Origin: Phoronis australis | Taxonomy: Eukaryota; Phoronida; Phoronidae | Direction: 5' to 3' | NCBI GenBank assembly: GCA_002633005.1 | Contig: NMRA01000083.1 | Coordinates: 1,007,725 to 1,071,724 of the forward strand | Length of the DNA: 64,000 bases | Part shown: positions 27,501 through 37,400 of the stretch, in pieces | How the letters are laid out: each line of letters opens with the position of its first letter | How positions within the stretch are numbered: the stretch's first letter is position 1 | Notes under the pieces: model-generated | What the model was told of the DNA's origin: nothing | The model's input: the letters and a program-made list of their open reading frames with translations, nothing else | Database searches by the model: none | Translations under genes and position numbers: made by a program

Positions 27501-28425
27501 CGAACAAATACTCCCGTTTTCAAACTTTTTCTTCGAGCAGTCCCTATTTCAGTTCCCAAAATCGTGAACTCACCATTTTCACTCGGCGCACGCCAAGAGA
27601 TAGGACCTCATTCATTTAACCAGGCCGAAGGTCAGAAGTTGCGGTCCTACTGGCGAACTTTGAAAGCTGAAGTCCCCGCCCTCTGCGTACGTGCTGCCGG
27701 GAACCAGCCGTGCATTTGCCGTGTTGTTAAACATTAAAATGTCAAATATTTGCACAAAGACTATTAAATGTCATATTAACAGCANCTACTGATTTTTAAG
27801 TGGTTTTAAAAAACAATCGGTAAACTCACCGATTTTTGTCTCATTACTTTGATACGTGTCTCTTCCGATAAGTTAGTACCTAACGTGCAGACGAGCACTC
27901 CAAATTGGAACGCTAAGTCCCGCGTGGTTGCACTGCACGCGAAACAAGATGGCGGACGAACTTTGGAGCCTGACGAAAATAGGTAACCGGACTATATGAC
28001 ACATGGGTATTGTAAAAAAAAATTAAAAAACGTTGTCCTCCCTATCGACAACCTCCTACGGTGTTCCTCTATGCGCAAGAGGTATTTATAACAACGTGAC
28101 TTTGATGTTTTAGTCGGTGCGCGGCATAATTCGCCGAAAAGCTTCCGGCGTATGGAGCGCCTATAGGAGCTGCATCGCCTCTGGTCGGGCCAACAGAGGC
28201 GATGGTCATTGCCTAGCTTCGACCCACTTCCCGGAATTTCTTATCAAAAAGATAAAAACCCGTCCGTGAATTTCTGAGATTGATTGATGACCTGAAGGTA
28301 AAATGACACACATCAAACGCAGAAACATTGCTACGTTACATGTCCAATTTTGCGGAAGGTAGTAACAATACGTAATCCAGTAATAACAGACAACATATTT
28401 TCTTACCGTGGTGGTCAGTTTCCAT
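3554..28425 (-). CDS. MARCHF6: MARCHF6 (TEB4/Doa10-type) ER membrane E3 ubiquitin ligase
   Basis: This multi-pass RING-CH E3 ligase of the ER membrane is known in other species to mediate ERAD of membrane and sterol-pathway proteins. Coding exons, in transcript order: 28407-28425, 27016-27112, 26356-26429, 25760-25903, 25272-25344, 23687-23840, 22843-23065, 21991-22052, 21041-21125, 20271-20329, 19371-19480, 18400-18514, 17249-17452, 16142-16293, 14932-15121, 14295-14471, 13706-13775, 10708-10889, 7872-8006, 7167-7256, 6235-6367, 4242-4377, 3554-3626. All joins are GT/AG with consistent phase and give 918 residues (human about 910). The RING-CH ligands are C9, C12, C26, C28, H36, C39, C52 and C55. 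Residues 188-261 are an Asn/Gln/acidic cytosolic linker. The conserved core [20 protein letters not shown] (TEB4-Doa10 region) and the C-terminal element [13 protein letters not shown]...[12 protein letters not shown] are intact. The start [16 protein letters not shown] has a good AAGATGG context. Exons 16 and 17 exist twice (other copies 12456-12632 and 11866-11935). Confidence 0.97.
4242..4377 (-). other. MARCHF6: MARCHF6 coding exon 22, conserved C-terminal element
   Basis: This exon encodes the last transmembrane helix ([14 protein letters not shown]) and [13 protein letters not shown]. It joins in phase 2 to the final exon at 3554-3626, which encodes [13 protein letters not shown] and then a short Pro/Ser tail. 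In yeast Doa10 and human MARCHF6 this element is needed for degradation of selected substrates. Its preservation indicates a functional ligase. Confidence 0.93.
4416..4545 (+). repeat. 26-bp tandem repeat, five units
   Basis: The motif ACAGTGCATGACAAAAGTAA begins at about 4416, 4442, 4468, 4494 and 4520, an exact 26-bp period with few substitutions. It lies in MARCHF6 intron 21, about 40 bases upstream of coding exon 22 in transcript sense, close to the splice acceptor and branch-point region. Confidence 0.9.
4555..4800 (+). repeat. Interspersed repeat, copy 1
   Basis: This segment matches 38110-38340 in the same orientation. Shared blocks include GTTAACAGCAAAAATGAC, TTCTAATTAGAGAATG, GGTCATCAGGGGAGACTAC and GTCTGAATACTTATGGCTTG, with scattered substitutions and small indels. 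It is therefore a dispersed element present at least twice here, class unknown. Confidence 0.8.
4865..5100 (+). mobile_element. SINE-like element with tRNA-type promoter
   Basis: GGGTTCGAGTCCC is a perfect pol III B-box (tRNA T-arm) match, and a weaker A-box-like GTGTGGCCTCATGGG lies about 40 bases upstream. The segment continues about 170 bases into a non-tRNA body. This is the layout of a tRNA-derived SINE inside a MARCHF6 intron. The D-arm and anticodon arm do not fold convincingly, so it is not an intact tRNA gene. Confidence 0.5.
5578..5775 (+). repeat. ~19-bp tandem repeat, about ten units
   Basis: Units of GAGAGTTCACGTCACGACC recur with C/T and A/G variation in MARCHF6 intron 21. Each carries a CACGTCA core on one strand and TGACGTG on the other, which resembles a half CRE. 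CpG-containing C/T variation (CGACC/CGACT) fits methylation-driven decay. Confidence 0.9.
8074..8315 (+). repeat. Two-unit ~118-bp tandem repeat
   Basis: The segment starting AGTTTCACTTCTCCAGGAG is followed by a second diverged copy starting AAGTTTTACTTCTCATTGG. Both contain AATTTTCATTTT, CAAGTTATTTTT and a CATGCATG block in the same order. It lies just inside MARCHF6 intron 18, upstream of coding exon 19. Confidence 0.75.
8439..9813. mobile_element. hAT-like non-autonomous element, copy 1
   Basis: The left end reads CAGGGCTCGACGCAATAA and the right end is its imperfect reverse complement (TTATGTCGAGCCTG). AGGTCGCA blocks are mirrored inward from both ends. A CAGGG terminus is typical of hAT elements. 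No transposase ORF was seen in about 1.38 kb. Long blocks are shared with 51614-53250. An 8-bp target duplication is not obvious. It is inserted in MARCHF6 intron 18. Confidence 0.6.
10270..10798 (-). repeat. 91-bp exon-derived tandem array carrying splice donors
   Basis: Read on the minus strand, the last ~91 coding bases of MARCHF6 exon 18 (encoding [20 protein letters not shown]) plus the GTAAGTGTTGAGG donor are repeated into the intron. Donor-like GTAAG sites occur at about 10707 (used), 10616 and 10525 on the plus-strand scale, exactly 91 bases apart. A weaker copy is near 10430 and more decayed units follow toward 10270. The exon itself contains the unit boundary (CTAGTGTTGAGG at about 10790). 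Since 91 is not a multiple of three, use of the next donor would shift frame and meet a stop after ten codons. Confidence 0.85.
10708..10889 (-). other. MARCHF6: MARCHF6 coding exon 18
   Basis: This exon encodes [20 protein letters not shown], then [19 protein letters not shown] and [20 protein letters not shown], which align along the human protein without a gap. It enters in phase 1 from exon 17 and leaves in phase 0 to exon 19. Its 3' half is the parent of the intronic 91-bp array. The chosen donor is the first copy, because length and phase then match the family. Confidence 0.9.
11866..11935 (-). other. MARCHF6: Duplicate of MARCHF6 coding exon 17 (copy A)
   Basis: This 70-base exon encodes a transmembrane helix ([16 protein letters not shown]...). 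It enters in phase 0 and leaves in phase 1, so only one of the two copies (11866-11935 or 13706-13775) can be used in a full-length mRNA. Splice sites are intact in both. Confidence 0.85.
12456..12632 (-). other. MARCHF6: Duplicate of MARCHF6 coding exon 16 (copy A)
   Basis: It has intact splice sites and the same 59 residues as the copy at 14295-14471 (Pro/Ala/Gly-rich cytosolic linker ending [14 protein letters not shown]). Both ends are phase 0, so including both copies would add 59 in-frame residues. Including a 70-base exon between them would break the frame. Confidence 0.85.
13012..13012. other. Single N at the duplication junction
   Basis: The ambiguous base falls exactly where copy A ends (CATCACATTAA) and copy B begins (TGTTTTCATTAACAG). 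An undetermined base at such a junction suggests an assembly join. Confidence 0.9.
13013..14850 (-). repeat. Segmental tandem duplication, copy B (with MARCHF6 exons 16 and 17)
   Basis: Partner of 11157-13011. It ends at the same CATCACATTAA string before unique sequence resumes. It holds the 177-base exon (14295-14471) and 70-base exon (13706-13775) that I used for the MARCHF6 model, since they are next to exon 15. Either copy gives the same protein. Confidence 0.92.
15739..15768. repeat. Perfect 13-bp hairpin
   Basis: TTTCTTGTTTTCA, a 4-base CTTA loop, then TGAAAACAAGAAA. It is an exact palindromic stem in MARCHF6 intron 14. Function is unknown and it may be the tip of a small foldback element. 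Confidence 0.8.
17622..18120. mobile_element. Candidate MITE with 13-bp terminal inverted repeats
   Basis: GTTATGTAGGACC at 17622-17634 is matched by GGTCCTACATAAC at 18108-18120, enclosing 499 bp in MARCHF6 intron 12. The interior is AT-rich and holds a 115-codon open frame (17727-18074, Lys/Phe/Ser-rich, no recognised domain). No clear target duplication was seen. Confidence 0.5.
18321..18389 (+). repeat. 32-bp tandem repeat, two units
   Basis: GCTAAATTGACTGCCACACT followed by GGTGGCAACCAT is present twice with one substitution. It lies about 11 bases inside the intron next to the donor of MARCHF6 coding exon 12. Confidence 0.85.
18687..18860 (+). repeat. ~85-bp tandem repeat, two units
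   Basis: GTCTCAGTTTGAGT at 18687 and 18772 begins two copies that share TCAGTAGTTCACAGAATTCC and GTTTGCACAAACAATGCATT. It lies in MARCHF6 intron 11. The open frame across it is a repeat shadow. Confidence 0.85.
21643..21975 (+). repeat. Tandem array with 59-bp then 42-bp units
   Basis: TCTCAAGTCATGTTTCACAT begins at 21643 (variant), 21702, 21761, 21803, 21845, 21887 and 21929. The first two periods are 59 bp. The next four are 42 bp, lacking the ACTACCTTCAACAAG block. Because 42 is a multiple of three, a 14-residue periodic false ORF appears on each strand. The array abuts the donor of MARCHF6 coding exon 8 (GTGGGT at 21985-21990). Confidence 0.92.
22843..23065 (-). other. MARCHF6: MARCHF6 coding exon 7, Asn/Gln/acidic linker
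   Basis: It encodes a low-complexity cytosolic segment with [20 protein letters not shown], then Asp/Glu-rich and Gln/Asn-rich stretches. It corresponds to the long acidic linker of vertebrate MARCHF6 between transmembrane helices 2 and 3, and joins in frame to [20 protein letters not shown] in exon 8. Open frames in other phases over this exon are shadows. Confidence 0.9.
23546..23638. repeat. Imperfect foldback (about 33-bp arms)
   Basis: AGTCA...CAGGGGTCC, then GAGAACCAGTTT, faces AAACTGGTTCTC, then GGACCCCTGTGACT across a loop of about 22 bases. It lies about 45 bases past the donor of MARCHF6 coding exon 6, in the intron. It resembles a short foldback MITE. Confidence 0.75.
26555..26605 (-). 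repeat. Degenerate tRNA-like SINE fragment
   Basis: On the minus strand, AGTCCTGTGTTCGAACACC resembles the T-arm block of the element at 62640-62695 (GGTCCTGGGTTCGAGTCCC). Only a short piece is recognisable. Confidence 0.3.
27016..27112 (-). other. MARCHF6: MARCHF6 coding exon 2, RING-CH domain core
   Basis: It encodes [19 protein letters not shown], then [12 protein letters not shown], giving six of the eight zinc ligands. The remaining part ([13 protein letters not shown]) is in coding exon 3 at 26356-26429. The ligand order Cys4-His-Cys3 is the MARCH-type RING-CH. Phase 1 entry fits only the 19-base first exon at 28407-28425. Confidence 0.95.
27429..27480 (+). repeat. Left arm of 52-bp inverted repeat around WDR88 exon 1
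   Basis: GTTGTTATAAATACC...TTGCGCATAGAGGAACACC...AGGAGGTTGTCGAT. It matches the reverse complement of 28044-28095 at 49 of 52 positions by my count. Flanking sequence outside the arms does not match. Confidence 0.9.
27785..27785. other. Single ambiguous base (N)
   Basis: An isolated N in MARCHF6 intron 1, about 160 bases upstream of the WDR88 start. No duplicated sequence was noticed around it, unlike the N at 13012. Confidence 0.9.
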
Positions 28426-28440
28426 CTTGACCGGGAATGC
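27900..28440. promoter_or_regulatory. Shared overlapping promoter region of MARCHF6 and WDR88
   Basis: Both start codons fall here, WDR88 at 27949 (plus) and MARCHF6 at 28425 (minus), so the transcripts overlap head to head. AACAAGATGGCGGAC at the WDR88 start resembles a YY1-type initiator element common in TATA-less housekeeping promoters. No TATA box was seen. The stretch is locally richer in CpG than its surroundings. Confidence 0.6.
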
Positions 28441-31400
28441 TGGGATATGTCAAAATGTCGCAAAATATACAAATTACTTCACCATTTTCTGAAAATAAAA
28501 TTATATTTACACTTTTTCATAGTCTATACCTTCTATAGGCTTCTTGTAATAAAAGTAATACTGACAATTTAAAGGTAAATAAGCAAATTTTTTGTCGCAA
28601 ATTTAACCGAGTTTGGGACACAGTGACATCTAGTGGCCATTTGTGGTTGACAGGACGTGGGAATGTAAACATTATTTGCCATCACTAGTTGCCTAAAACA
28701 AGTTTTACAGTTTCAGTAACACTTAAATGCCCGTTTCAGTTAATGACCATTTGTCATCGGGCGGTGTCTCTCCGCTTGAAGATGGTATTTTGGAACAGAA
28801 TAAGTTGGACAAGACACCGTCTTCATTAAAATGGGAACACGAAACTCTGGCTAAGGTGAAAAATGTTGTCTCTTAGTCTTACACTCTCTGGTCACAACCG
28901 GTCACTATCGTGTGGCTTGTGCTTTAGTCATTAACTGTGCTTGAATCTATGTTCACTCTGAGTAATTTGATTTCTGTGATCACCAATGTTTATTTTACTG
29001 CTTTTTGTGTAGATATTGATGAAACTATCGGGCCTACCCACCCCGCGGTCCTGGCCTGGTGCCTGCATGGTGCAAATTTTCTGGTCAATTTCACATTTGA
29101 CTCCTTTATCCATTGGATGCATTATTCTCATGAAACCACTAATAACCAATCCTGTTCAGTGATTGATGTTGAAAAACTAATCGGGTGTTTTGGCATTAAA
29201 CCTGTGCTTTCTGTCAAAGAGTTTATGTCAGCTAGGTCACTTATATAGTTTGATGGAACTGATCAGGTCTCGAATTGAAGGGCTTCAAAAGAAGTGGCTG
29301 TTCAATATTTCTCTGTCCACAAACCTCGTTTTTTAGTTTGAGGTTTTTGTCTTCTGACCAAGCTCTTTATATTCAGTTCACGCTTTAACCTGCACTCTAT
29401 GATCATTGTCTGCACAAATAACGGTTTTAGATCTTTCTGTGCCCTGAGATCAGTTCTTAACTGAGTTAAGGAACAAGATAGGACTTGTTTTTTTCATTAA
29501 GTGACATCAATCAAAACTTGGCCTTTTGACTGAAAGTGTGGGCTTAATGCCACTTTAAAATAGCCAGAAATATAAAGTAACCACTTTGCATTGGTCAGTA
29601 TGTTTGTTGTACTTGAGTGGTCGTAACTTGTGCACCTGCCAACTGTAGGTCGCAACATCGATAAAGCTGCCTGAATAGACTGATCACCAACCAAACTGTC
29701 ACTTGTTGTTCACGTTCTTGTGTGATTGACCAAGAGTATATTTCATGAAAGTGTCTTAAGACAGACATTTGGTCTGTGTTCCCACTTCTCCATTGTCAAA
29801 CAAAGTTTAGTCATGTAATTACAAGCACCTCACTGCCAAGAAATAACTTGTACAAATTTTGACAGCATGTAACAGTTGTGGGTATGTTCTCAGATTGTTT
29901 TTTTCTTAAGTGAGTTTCAATTCTGTTTTAGAAAGAAAAATGTGGAGCGTATGACCAAATTTCTTTCTTAAGTCTTAAACCAATTTCATGAAATGGACCC
30001 CGGGGTGCTTTTGAGAATTTGTGTGTTTGCGTTTCATTCTTGATACGAGATCAATTTTGCTTGTGTGAATTCTACTTGGTCGAGAGTTACTTGCAAACTG
30101 CTGTGAAAGCAAGCAGTCTAATCCAACCAGCTGTTGACAGTTTGCTATTTGTCACATGGTGGCAGAGATTTATTCAGAGCTTGCCATGAGTTCCAGAATT
30201 TTGACAGTTGATGAGAGCTATAAAGCATAGTGAGAGGGTTGTCTCCCAACCTTATTGACAAAAGAAAACTTAGTATGGTAAACCTCACCAGTTTAGGACT
30301 TAAATATGATGGAGAAATGTTTTTGAAAACTGCAGACAATCACAACAATGTTAGAAGATCTTTAAAAAATGAAAAAAATCAATTTCATGAAATATTTTTT
30401 GTCCAAAGTTGGTGAGATTCTACCATTCTAGGTAAACTGGTCTTTAGCCAGCTCATTTGGTCTGGCTGCCACTTTCTTGAGATCTAGGTTACAATGTATA
30501 TTAAGGACTAAGTGTGGTCTAGTGCCAATCTCAAAATTCATTGCAAATCCTAACTATCATCAGGGATATGAGTTAACCATACAGAAGGGGGACTACTTGT
30601 TCATGGAAGCATCCGCTCTCTAGATTGGGTGGCCATCTTAATTTTCCTGCAATTTCCTCTATCAAAAATAGTCGAGTATCCCCAGATTTCGGTTAATCCA
30701 CCTCTCTACAATTTTCCAAGACCCTTGCCTACCCTCTGATTTTTGAGTTTCATAGTGAGTGTTAACCCGCAAGAAGACAGTGCTTACTAAGTATGAGCCA
30801 GAATGAGCATCTAAGACTGGCCGGGTAAAGTTGGAAGGAACCTCTGAGTGACAAAGTATACAGTATACTATGGTTCACTTGATGCAGATGGCTCAAGTTA
30901 TGGCTATACATCTGCACTGGCTCTAAGAGTGAGTCATGCTCCTTGCTGTTAGTGCAACAGTCCTTTACTTTATGAAATTCAAGTGTCTAAAACTTGGATG
31001 CAATCAGGGTTTCCATTTACCATATGGTAGTTTAATTAAAGGAGAAGTATACTAAATTAGTGCCTACTGTTAAATGTCACCTTTTGATATAGCTAGGCCA
31101 CTCACTGGTATAAAATTGGTCTTATCTTCCTTACTCACATAAGATTATTGCTTAGTCCAAGCCCACTTGTCACATTCAGTCATCATGAGGCCAAGACAAT
31201 TACGCATAGGGGAATTCTGGGAGTTTGACATAATTCATTTCAAATGAGTTTATGACAATTGCTGTGGTTTATAACCTCTTTAAGAAAATTCCATGTAACG
31301 TTTTTATTCATTTTTTTGTTTCATTTGGTGGATTTTTGTGAAGATGTAGATGTAATAAAAACATGCAAATGTTTAGTTTTACTTATTTGTGAGCGTTACA

Positions 31401-34400
31401 ATTAAATTGCTGCTATGCTCAGTATTTTGACTACGAATATGAATGTTAGTTAATTATTGCTCCAGAAATTATAGTTCATTCTTAGCAATTTGAATAATTG
31501 AGTGCATTAATATCTACTGTTATTAACTATAATCAAGAAGACAGTTTTTATAATTGAACAGTTTTAAATGCTTTCTTCAAAAATGTTCCTTCCTGTTTAT
31601 CCCTCAAAACATGATGCAAATTGTCTTTTTATTTGGTTCAAATTGTGTAGTAACTTAGTTGTTTGCTCCGCCACTCATCTAGTCTTCTGCAATACATACA
31701 ATTAGTTTGTTATCATCAGGACCCAGGGTCTCATCCCATCTTGATTAAGTCTCAGACTCAAAACTTAACAACGGTAATCACGATATTCACGTCGCATGAT
31801 TCAAATAATTTAAATATTTTTAAGTTTACTTCAAAGCATGCCACGTGTAGTAGAATGTCACATTTTTTATACGAAACTGTTTCCTAAAAATATCCCATTT
31901 TCATATTCAAGTTAGTGCTTCACATGTAGTTAATGGCCGTATCAGATTCATGGATTGTAAACTGCAACATGTATGGAAAACAATTTAATTTGGTGCTACA
32001 TACGTACGGAGTATGTGTTTCGTATATAACAAAATTTCTCTTTTCGGCCATATTGTGTCCTAAATTGACAAAAACTTTACCATAATAGGTCAATTTTTAG
32101 GTCAAAATTGTCGGAGTACAGAGATAAGACCGTACAACCTGTTACAACATTATTTACCTGAAGTGTGCAAGGATTTTTCTTCCTGCGTAAGTTTAATACG
32201 ATCACGCTTTCTATTTTGACGTGACTTGTTCTATAAAATTGATATGTTTAAGTGGTACATGTAGGTACCTTACTAGCTTTGGATGTACGCAGAAGAACAG
32301 TAAGATGATGATTTCAGCATGTTTTGGTTATTGACAACCCACCATTTGTCCTCTGTTCAACTGCTGGTTCTTATTGGTGTTTGATATCAGTAATGTTAAT
32401 GATCTAGTTGTCTTACCTGTTATTCAAACAATGGGTGTCAACAATGTTCCAAAAACAGAGTCCTCTGCACATGACAAGTGGGTCCACTGCTTCTCTTGTC
32501 CGTTATTTTTTGAGCCTCTGAAGAGGAACCGCATCTCACCCTTGTAGTACCTGAACCAAAATGTGGTGAACTGAATGCTTACTATTCATTGGATTCCATG
32601 GAGTTTCATACTGTAATATTCATGAATGGCTCTTCACAATTCTTGAGCTACCACATTCTATCAGTTCAATGGTTGTCAAAATATCCTCTATATGATCCCA
32701 GTTCATAGAACCTAAAGAATGGTGAATACTTACTAATTTGCCTGTTGTTGGCCTTTTGTGGTGTATTCAAATGTCAGCTTTTGTGATCAATAACAGTGAA
32801 TGATTGTGTTCCACTGAGAAGTTTGGTGGCTTTTATACATCATATCTCACTATCACAGGCCAGGCTGTACTGTGAATGTCAAGTTTGGTTTCCTCTGTTG
32901 AACTGTTGTGTTGGAGCAAGACTTTGGGTGAAATCCACACTCAATTATGGTGTAATTGTTCACTGGTACTGAACATTGGTTTTAAGGCAGTCAGGAGTCA
33001 CCGTCATGCCTTGTGAAGTTGAGGAAAGAGTTTTGAAAGGAGATGGCGTGCATTTGGTATGTTGCTTGTAAACGCTCTCACAATCCGATTGATTGCTGTT
33101 GTTTTGGTCTCTCAAACCAGAGCTTAATAGGATTATGAAATGAATCTGATGTAGAATGACTTGAGCTGTATTTGCTTTCTAGTTTTGTATTTTCTATTGG
33201 TTCAGTAAATGAAAATATACCATCACCTTTTCTGTTGTAGGCACTTTCTTGCATCCACTTTGCAATATTGACTTTGATATTTAGTTTAAAGTAAAAGTTT
33301 GATGTAAGGGGTGTTTTCTGCTAGTTAATATCATTTAAAATTACGTCTAATAATCTGATGATGTTATTCTGAGGTAATTAATCAATTACAAAATAATGTC
33401 TTTCTGTGTTATACAGGTTGCCTGAACTGTATTTAACCAGTGTGGGATCTTGCTTCATCCACTGTAAACTCAACATAGATTTTGATTTCTCTGGACCTGT
33501 AAATGTCAATTCATTAAAACGATGAGCCGCTCACATGAAACCAACTTCTGGCCTTTCGCAAAGAAGGGCCTTTGTGTGGTATGTCATTAGGGAACAGTCA
33601 TATCTCATATTCTTTTTCCAGGGGTTGGCAAAATCATTGTAGGCCAGTATGGTTGACGTAGTTTTCTAATGGTGGAAATGCTAAGTTAAATGTGTTAATT
33701 GGGCTGAGTTAAACAAGTAAAGAACAGTTTATTGTGCCCCTGCAGTCCTACTGAACTTTGCAAATGTTTTATTTTAAGCGTTGCACAGGTCACACTATAA
33801 TTTGAATCTCTCATCAGAACTGCAGATACCTTAGTTCTAAAATCTAAAATTCCTCCGTCATGCTCTCAAGGATCATGATTTATTATCTAGTTTGTAATGT
33901 GGCACCTGACAATGTTCTGTCTTGTACATGTTACACTTTGAGCCTATGGCCACATGTTTATATTTCAATAAATCACTCTATGTACAACAAAGACTGACAA
34001 ACTAATTTGATTTCAAATAGTGACAATTAAGCACTGCAGCAGCTTAGTCGGATTTAGGGGAGCCTACCCCACCATCATCAACGTGGTGTTTTTAGGGCTT
34101 ACGCGGTCATTTGTTTCCTTCAAAAATTGTCATGGGTTGTGGCCTCGTTGCCACATCCTGGATCTGCCAGTGAGCAGTGATTTAAATGTTCTGGTAGCAC
34201 CGCAGAATCAGAGTAGCACTGTGGCATTTTGGGATGTGCCTGTTGATGTCATTACAAGAGATTATTGGGTAGCTAATGAGGCTATTGATGTGGGTACACA
34301 TAGCAAATGTGTAGTAGAGTGTGTATTGTGTCTTCATGGAGGAAAAACCCTTACCTGAGCCTCATTGGCTAGTGAGTTTTAAAATTGCGAGACAAAGGAT

Positions 34401-37400
34401 ATTGCTAAATCTCACAAATTTTCGATAAAAAATAATTGCCAAAATTTGTCATTTTTCAGAGGCTTCTTGCTTCTTGTGAATGTCCAGTTTCTTAAAACCA
34501 TGTTCAAGTGGTAGCTATGGGGGGCTTAAGTCCATTAAAACCTTTATTTTGTGCTATTATCTTTAATGAAAAAAACATAAAAAATTGAGTAAGTTTTACC
34601 TGCCTGTCATTTTCCTAAATTGGTGAGATATTAAGGTACTTAGGCAAATGACAACTTAGCTACTGTTAAACAAATGACATTTTACCAGTTTTTAATTTTC
34701 AGAATGGTGCATAATTACAAATTTTTGGAGAAAATTTAAAACACTTCTTAAATGAGCCTTTCAGTGTGTGTGCTTCATGTGTACCTACAACATGGACCAT
34801 ATACACACTCGCCCTCTATGTGCAGAATCAGTGTATGGTTCCAGGTCAGAAAACGTATTCTTACTAATACTCTATACAACAGTTGATGCTGATTGTTATT
34901 AATAGAAGAAATGGTAATTTATACTCTATTCCACACTGCCCTCTTTTCATGCTAATTGCCAGTATTATACAATATCTGTTGTTGTACATAGTAGAGCACA
35001 CAGCATGTATGCTTCCTAATTCTGTTAAAGTGAGAGACCATGGTATTACTACCCAGTATTTAGCGTGTTAGCAGATATAGGCGTGCTCACAATGTCCATG
35101 TCAGAAAAAGTTTCTCTTAAAATGGACTCTGATGGCAATCTGAGAACGCACAAGATGAAAGCACCACTACAGGTTTTTGTATTGGGATTATTGTTCTTGT
35201 GAATTGTAATCAAGTTGCAGGTAGTTTCCTACGTTACCTTTTGGATCTGCAATATCTTGCTTTAGTAGAGCTGTATGCATTGAGTTCAGATTGAGAGGTT
35301 AGTGCTGTATATTATAGTCAAATGGTGAATGGCATGTGATTGAACAATTTTTCAGCATCTCAGCTGAAAACGTTTCAACCCTGGTTTTTGCCAAATTTTT
35401 CATTTTGAATTCCTTCTTGTGCAAAACTAACTTACCTTTTTGTGCAATGGTCATGCTGGATTTTTAATTAATCGCCTTTAGTTTGAAGTCTGTGGTTGAG
35501 ATTTGAGACACAGACTGCTCAGGGTGGAATTGCAAGTTTATTTTAGAAGCTTACGTTTAGAAACAATCCATTGTGCAATAGAATTGGAAACAACCTCAAT
35601 TACAAGATCACAGAGGCAAATTAGTTTAATCCTGCTTAAGGCTGGTATAGGTACATATATAAACCTCTTTCACTGACTTGTACACTCAGGTGTTCACACA
35701 CAACTAAGCTTTCATCATGGCCTTGTCCTTGACGGAATATATCGAAGCCATGCAGGCAAGCTATTTCATTTTTGCAGAATTCTATAGTGTGTTTCTTGAC
35801 TTAAACATTGTAAACGATAGAGCAGGCCTGAGTATGATGAACTGTCAAATTTTGCTGGTTGTATTTTCGATTGGTATGATAATGGTAACTGCCTGGCCAA
35901 TCATTGTACATGTAATTTGTACATTGTATTTTGAATCAATGTTCTGGATGTTTTTCATGGTAATGAAAATGAAGTCCCAACGTAATGGTGAAATTTTGCA
36001 TCTGATTTTGCTGGGATTCATTTCCTTTACCACTTTAACCTTTCCGTGTCAGATACTCCAACATGAACTGAATCATCGCAAGAAAAGTCTTGTCTATTCA
36101 ACCGCTGCTTGTTTTTCAGGTACGTATCAAGGTATTGCGAGGACATGGTGGTCCAGTCAACACTTGCCAGTACGTCAACAATGAGAACAACATGTTGTCT
36201 GCATCTAATGATGGAACAGCCCGACTCTGGCAGACAGAAGATGGGGAGGTAGTTCACGTGTATGAGGGGCATGAGGCACGTGTCGTCTGCGCTCGTAGTG
36301 ATGCAAGCAGTTCAAAGATTGTCACAGGCTCTTGGGATAAAACTATAAAAGTCTGGGACATAGAAACTGCTGCACAATTGGTGAGTAATCATAAATGTCA
36401 TTACATTTCTTACACCAACTGACGGTTTATTTACAAATATTTCTTTATTTCAGCATTGTGTTAGAACTTCATTTTGAAATTATGCACGGCAAAGACTTTT
36501 TAAAACCACCAAGATCTTTGCTCACTCATGTGAGAAAAAGTGCCTAAGGACTAAATTGCAAATTTTCGCTGTTTTTCAGCTGTGATTGAAATATTGTAGC
36601 GCTTCACTAACACTTTTATTAGCCACTGCCATGGTTTTGCCCTTGACAGTTTAGGTGCTGAAGGAGAGATATGCCCGACCTTTTGCGGCTCCGAAAAGAA
36701 CAAATTTCCATTAACAAATTTCAGAAAATGCCACTTGCCAGCCAAGTGTACTATGGAAACAAATTTCCATAACAAAATATACAAACTTTTAAAGTAGCAT
36801 TTAGTCAAGCACAGCACACCTTAACCTCTCGTTGAATATTCATCAATTAGAATACAGGGCAGCGACCTTTCAAATTCAAAGAAATTTTGTGTCTTAGAAT
36901 AACTGTCAAAAAGGCCACTCAGTCACTCACCCTTCTTTCCACGGTAAATAATTTTTTACATCCTGAAATAGTGATACTTCAGCTCAGATAAGTTTATGTC
37001 CGTTGTATATTTCGTCGAATGAGCAGTGACAAGACGTTGCCTGGACATTTGGAAGTTAGGAGAGTGTAGCCCAGCTCAGTGCTCAGTGAAAAGGATAATA
37101 CTTAGTCCTTTGGAGCCGTACCCCAGCCATCTTCTAGATGATGGGTCATCGCGCATTCAACAATTTCACATGTACAAGATAATACATCAAAATGAATTTG
37201 TATTTGTCAGATGCTGATGTGGGATTACTTAAGAGCGACTCATTTGTAACCTCTTGCATAATTTGTTGCCATGGAGATAGCTATCATTGCATTACTTACT
37301 ATTTCCAGTGGACAGGTGAACATCGAGGTATGGTCACAAGCTGTAATTTCTCGACAGATGGCCAACTTTGCATCTCATCATCAGATTATGATCACGTGGT

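Noticed and set aside
27578-27619. Possible MARCHF6 first exon ([14 protein letters not shown] followed by GTGAGT, minus strand)
   Set aside because: The phase is wrong. To join the RING exon the frame needed here contains a stop and no start. The exon at 28407-28425 fits exactly.
28937-29248. 103-codon plus-strand frame in WDR88 intron 2
   Set aside because: No recognisable family, an overlapping frame of similar size on the other strand, and no promoter or splice context. It is probably chance.
34020-34358. 112-codon plus-strand frame in WDR88 intron 2
   Set aside because: No recognisable family or splice logic. WDR88 phases are satisfied without it.
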